Below are positions 63,805 through 64,000 of a DNA stretch of 64,000 nt, piece by piece. The stretch is from Sphingomonas sp. TREG-RG-20F-R18-01 (lineage in GTDB: Bacteria; Pseudomonadota; Alphaproteobacteria; Sphingomonadales; Sphingomonadaceae), in contig NZ_JAKNQQ010000006.1 of NCBI RefSeq assembly GCF_022662475.1, forward strand, positions 228,459-292,458, in the 5' to 3' direction. Every line of letters starts with the position of its first letter. The stretch's first letter is position 1. The position numbers and the translations under genes are program-made. The notes below the pieces were generated by a model. It made no database searches, had not been told where the DNA came from, and saw only the letters and a program-made list of their open reading frames with translations.

Positions 63805-64000
63805 AACCGCAGCGACGGACCGGACGGTTCGCTTCTGCAGTCACCAGATCCTCGGCGCTCGGTTCGTCCTTTGAAAGAAGGGTTGAGCAAGGCGTCGGTA
63901 TTCTGCGCTCTTTGACATTGTTGGTTTTAGATGAAGGGACATGTGGGCGGCGGCTACACGGTCTTTCGGGTCCTCTAGGCTCGTTGGATCGTTCAAAGCT
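63805..64000 (+). other. rRNA operon leader (5' external transcribed region)
   Basis: This stretch holds no credible protein gene. It contains the boxA-like element and the sequence GAAGGGACATGTGGGCGGC, which I associate with sphingomonad 16S leaders. No 16S start (AGAGTTTGATC) is reached before the window ends, so the 16S gene should begin shortly after 64000. Confidence 0.7.
63905..63917 (+). promoter_or_regulatory. boxA-like antitermination site in the rRNA leader
   Basis: GCGCTCTTTGACA resembles the rrn boxA (TGCTCTTTAACA in E. coli). It identifies the end of the window as the leader of a ribosomal RNA operon. Confidence 0.75.

Noticed and set aside
63461..63844. 127-codon minus-strand open frame upstream of cobW
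   Set aside because: It runs through the riboswitch and the cob promoter region, has no ribosome site and no family resemblance.
1..64000. CRISPR arrays, insertion sequences, prophage genes and tRNA genes
   Set aside because: No direct-repeat arrays, transposase motifs, terminal inverted repeats, phage functions or tRNA cloverleaf signatures were noticed by reading.

Overview
The window looks like chromosomal DNA of a Sphingomonas-type alphaproteobacterium. This is inferred from the high GC content, TonB receptors and tryptophan-halogenase-like genes sitting in carbohydrate loci, FixL/FixJ plus an Fnr-type regulator, the aerobic (CobG/CobN) cobalamin route, and a sphingomonad-looking rRNA leader at the right edge. 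No insertion sequence, phage gene, CRISPR array or tRNA was seen. Coding density is high and many neighbouring genes overlap by 1-8 bases.

Layout. 0.2-6.1 kb: small housekeeping or stress genes (quinone-reductase-like MDR enzyme, DCC protein, ABC1 kinase, nucleoside deaminase, a DUF4337-like membrane protein, glutamine amidotransferase, SDR). 6.2-15.7 kb: secreted hemicellulose enzymes (alpha/beta hydrolase, GH8 exo-oligoxylanase, sialate/acetyl-xylan-type esterase, aldose epimerase, GH51 arabinofuranosidase, GH27 alpha-galactosidase), with no dedicated importer or regulator visible. 15.7-22.3 kb: cytochrome bd oxidase module, cydDC divergent from cydABX, then a 43-residue membrane protein preceded by an FNR-type box. 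22.3-26.6 kb: sensing block with OmpW, an Fnr regulator carrying a cysteine cluster, a BLUF blue-light protein, and FixL/FixJ in which the haem-ligand residues can be recognised. 26.7-27.7 kb: L,D-transpeptidase.

27.8-43.4 kb: an alpha-glucan (maltodextrin/starch) locus. One minus-strand operon encodes a TonB receptor, a tryptophan-halogenase-like flavoprotein, alpha-amylase, GH13 glucosidase, a second halogenase-like protein and a GH31 glucosidase. It diverges from a LacI regulator, which is followed by a DUF6445-like protein and a sugar MFS transporter. Two matching operator-like palindromes lie in the two divergent promoter regions on either side of lacI, which suggests that LacI controls the whole locus. 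43.5-47.6 kb: methionine-salvage operon mtnE-B-D-C-A with 4-base overlaps.

47.7-63.6 kb: a long minus-strand cobalamin operon behind a cobalamin riboswitch: cobW-cobN-cobG-cobH-cobI-cobJ-(cobK, inverted)-cobL-cobE-cobM-cobB-cobA-cobF-bluB-DUF1636-nickel/cobalt permease. Together these cover the corrin ring steps from uroporphyrinogen III to hydrogenobyrinate a,c-diamide, part of cobalt insertion, lower-ligand synthesis and cobalt uptake. cobK lies on the opposite strand and overlaps both neighbours, and cobI carries a 12-base C tract next to its start codon. 63.77-64.0 kb: promoter, boxA and leader of a ribosomal RNA operon whose 16S gene should begin just beyond the window.

There is no gene-free stretch over 300 bases except 63160-64000, which holds the riboswitch, two promoters and the rRNA leader. 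Bases 1-195 show no supportable gene. All family assignments rest on motifs read by eye; no database search was run.
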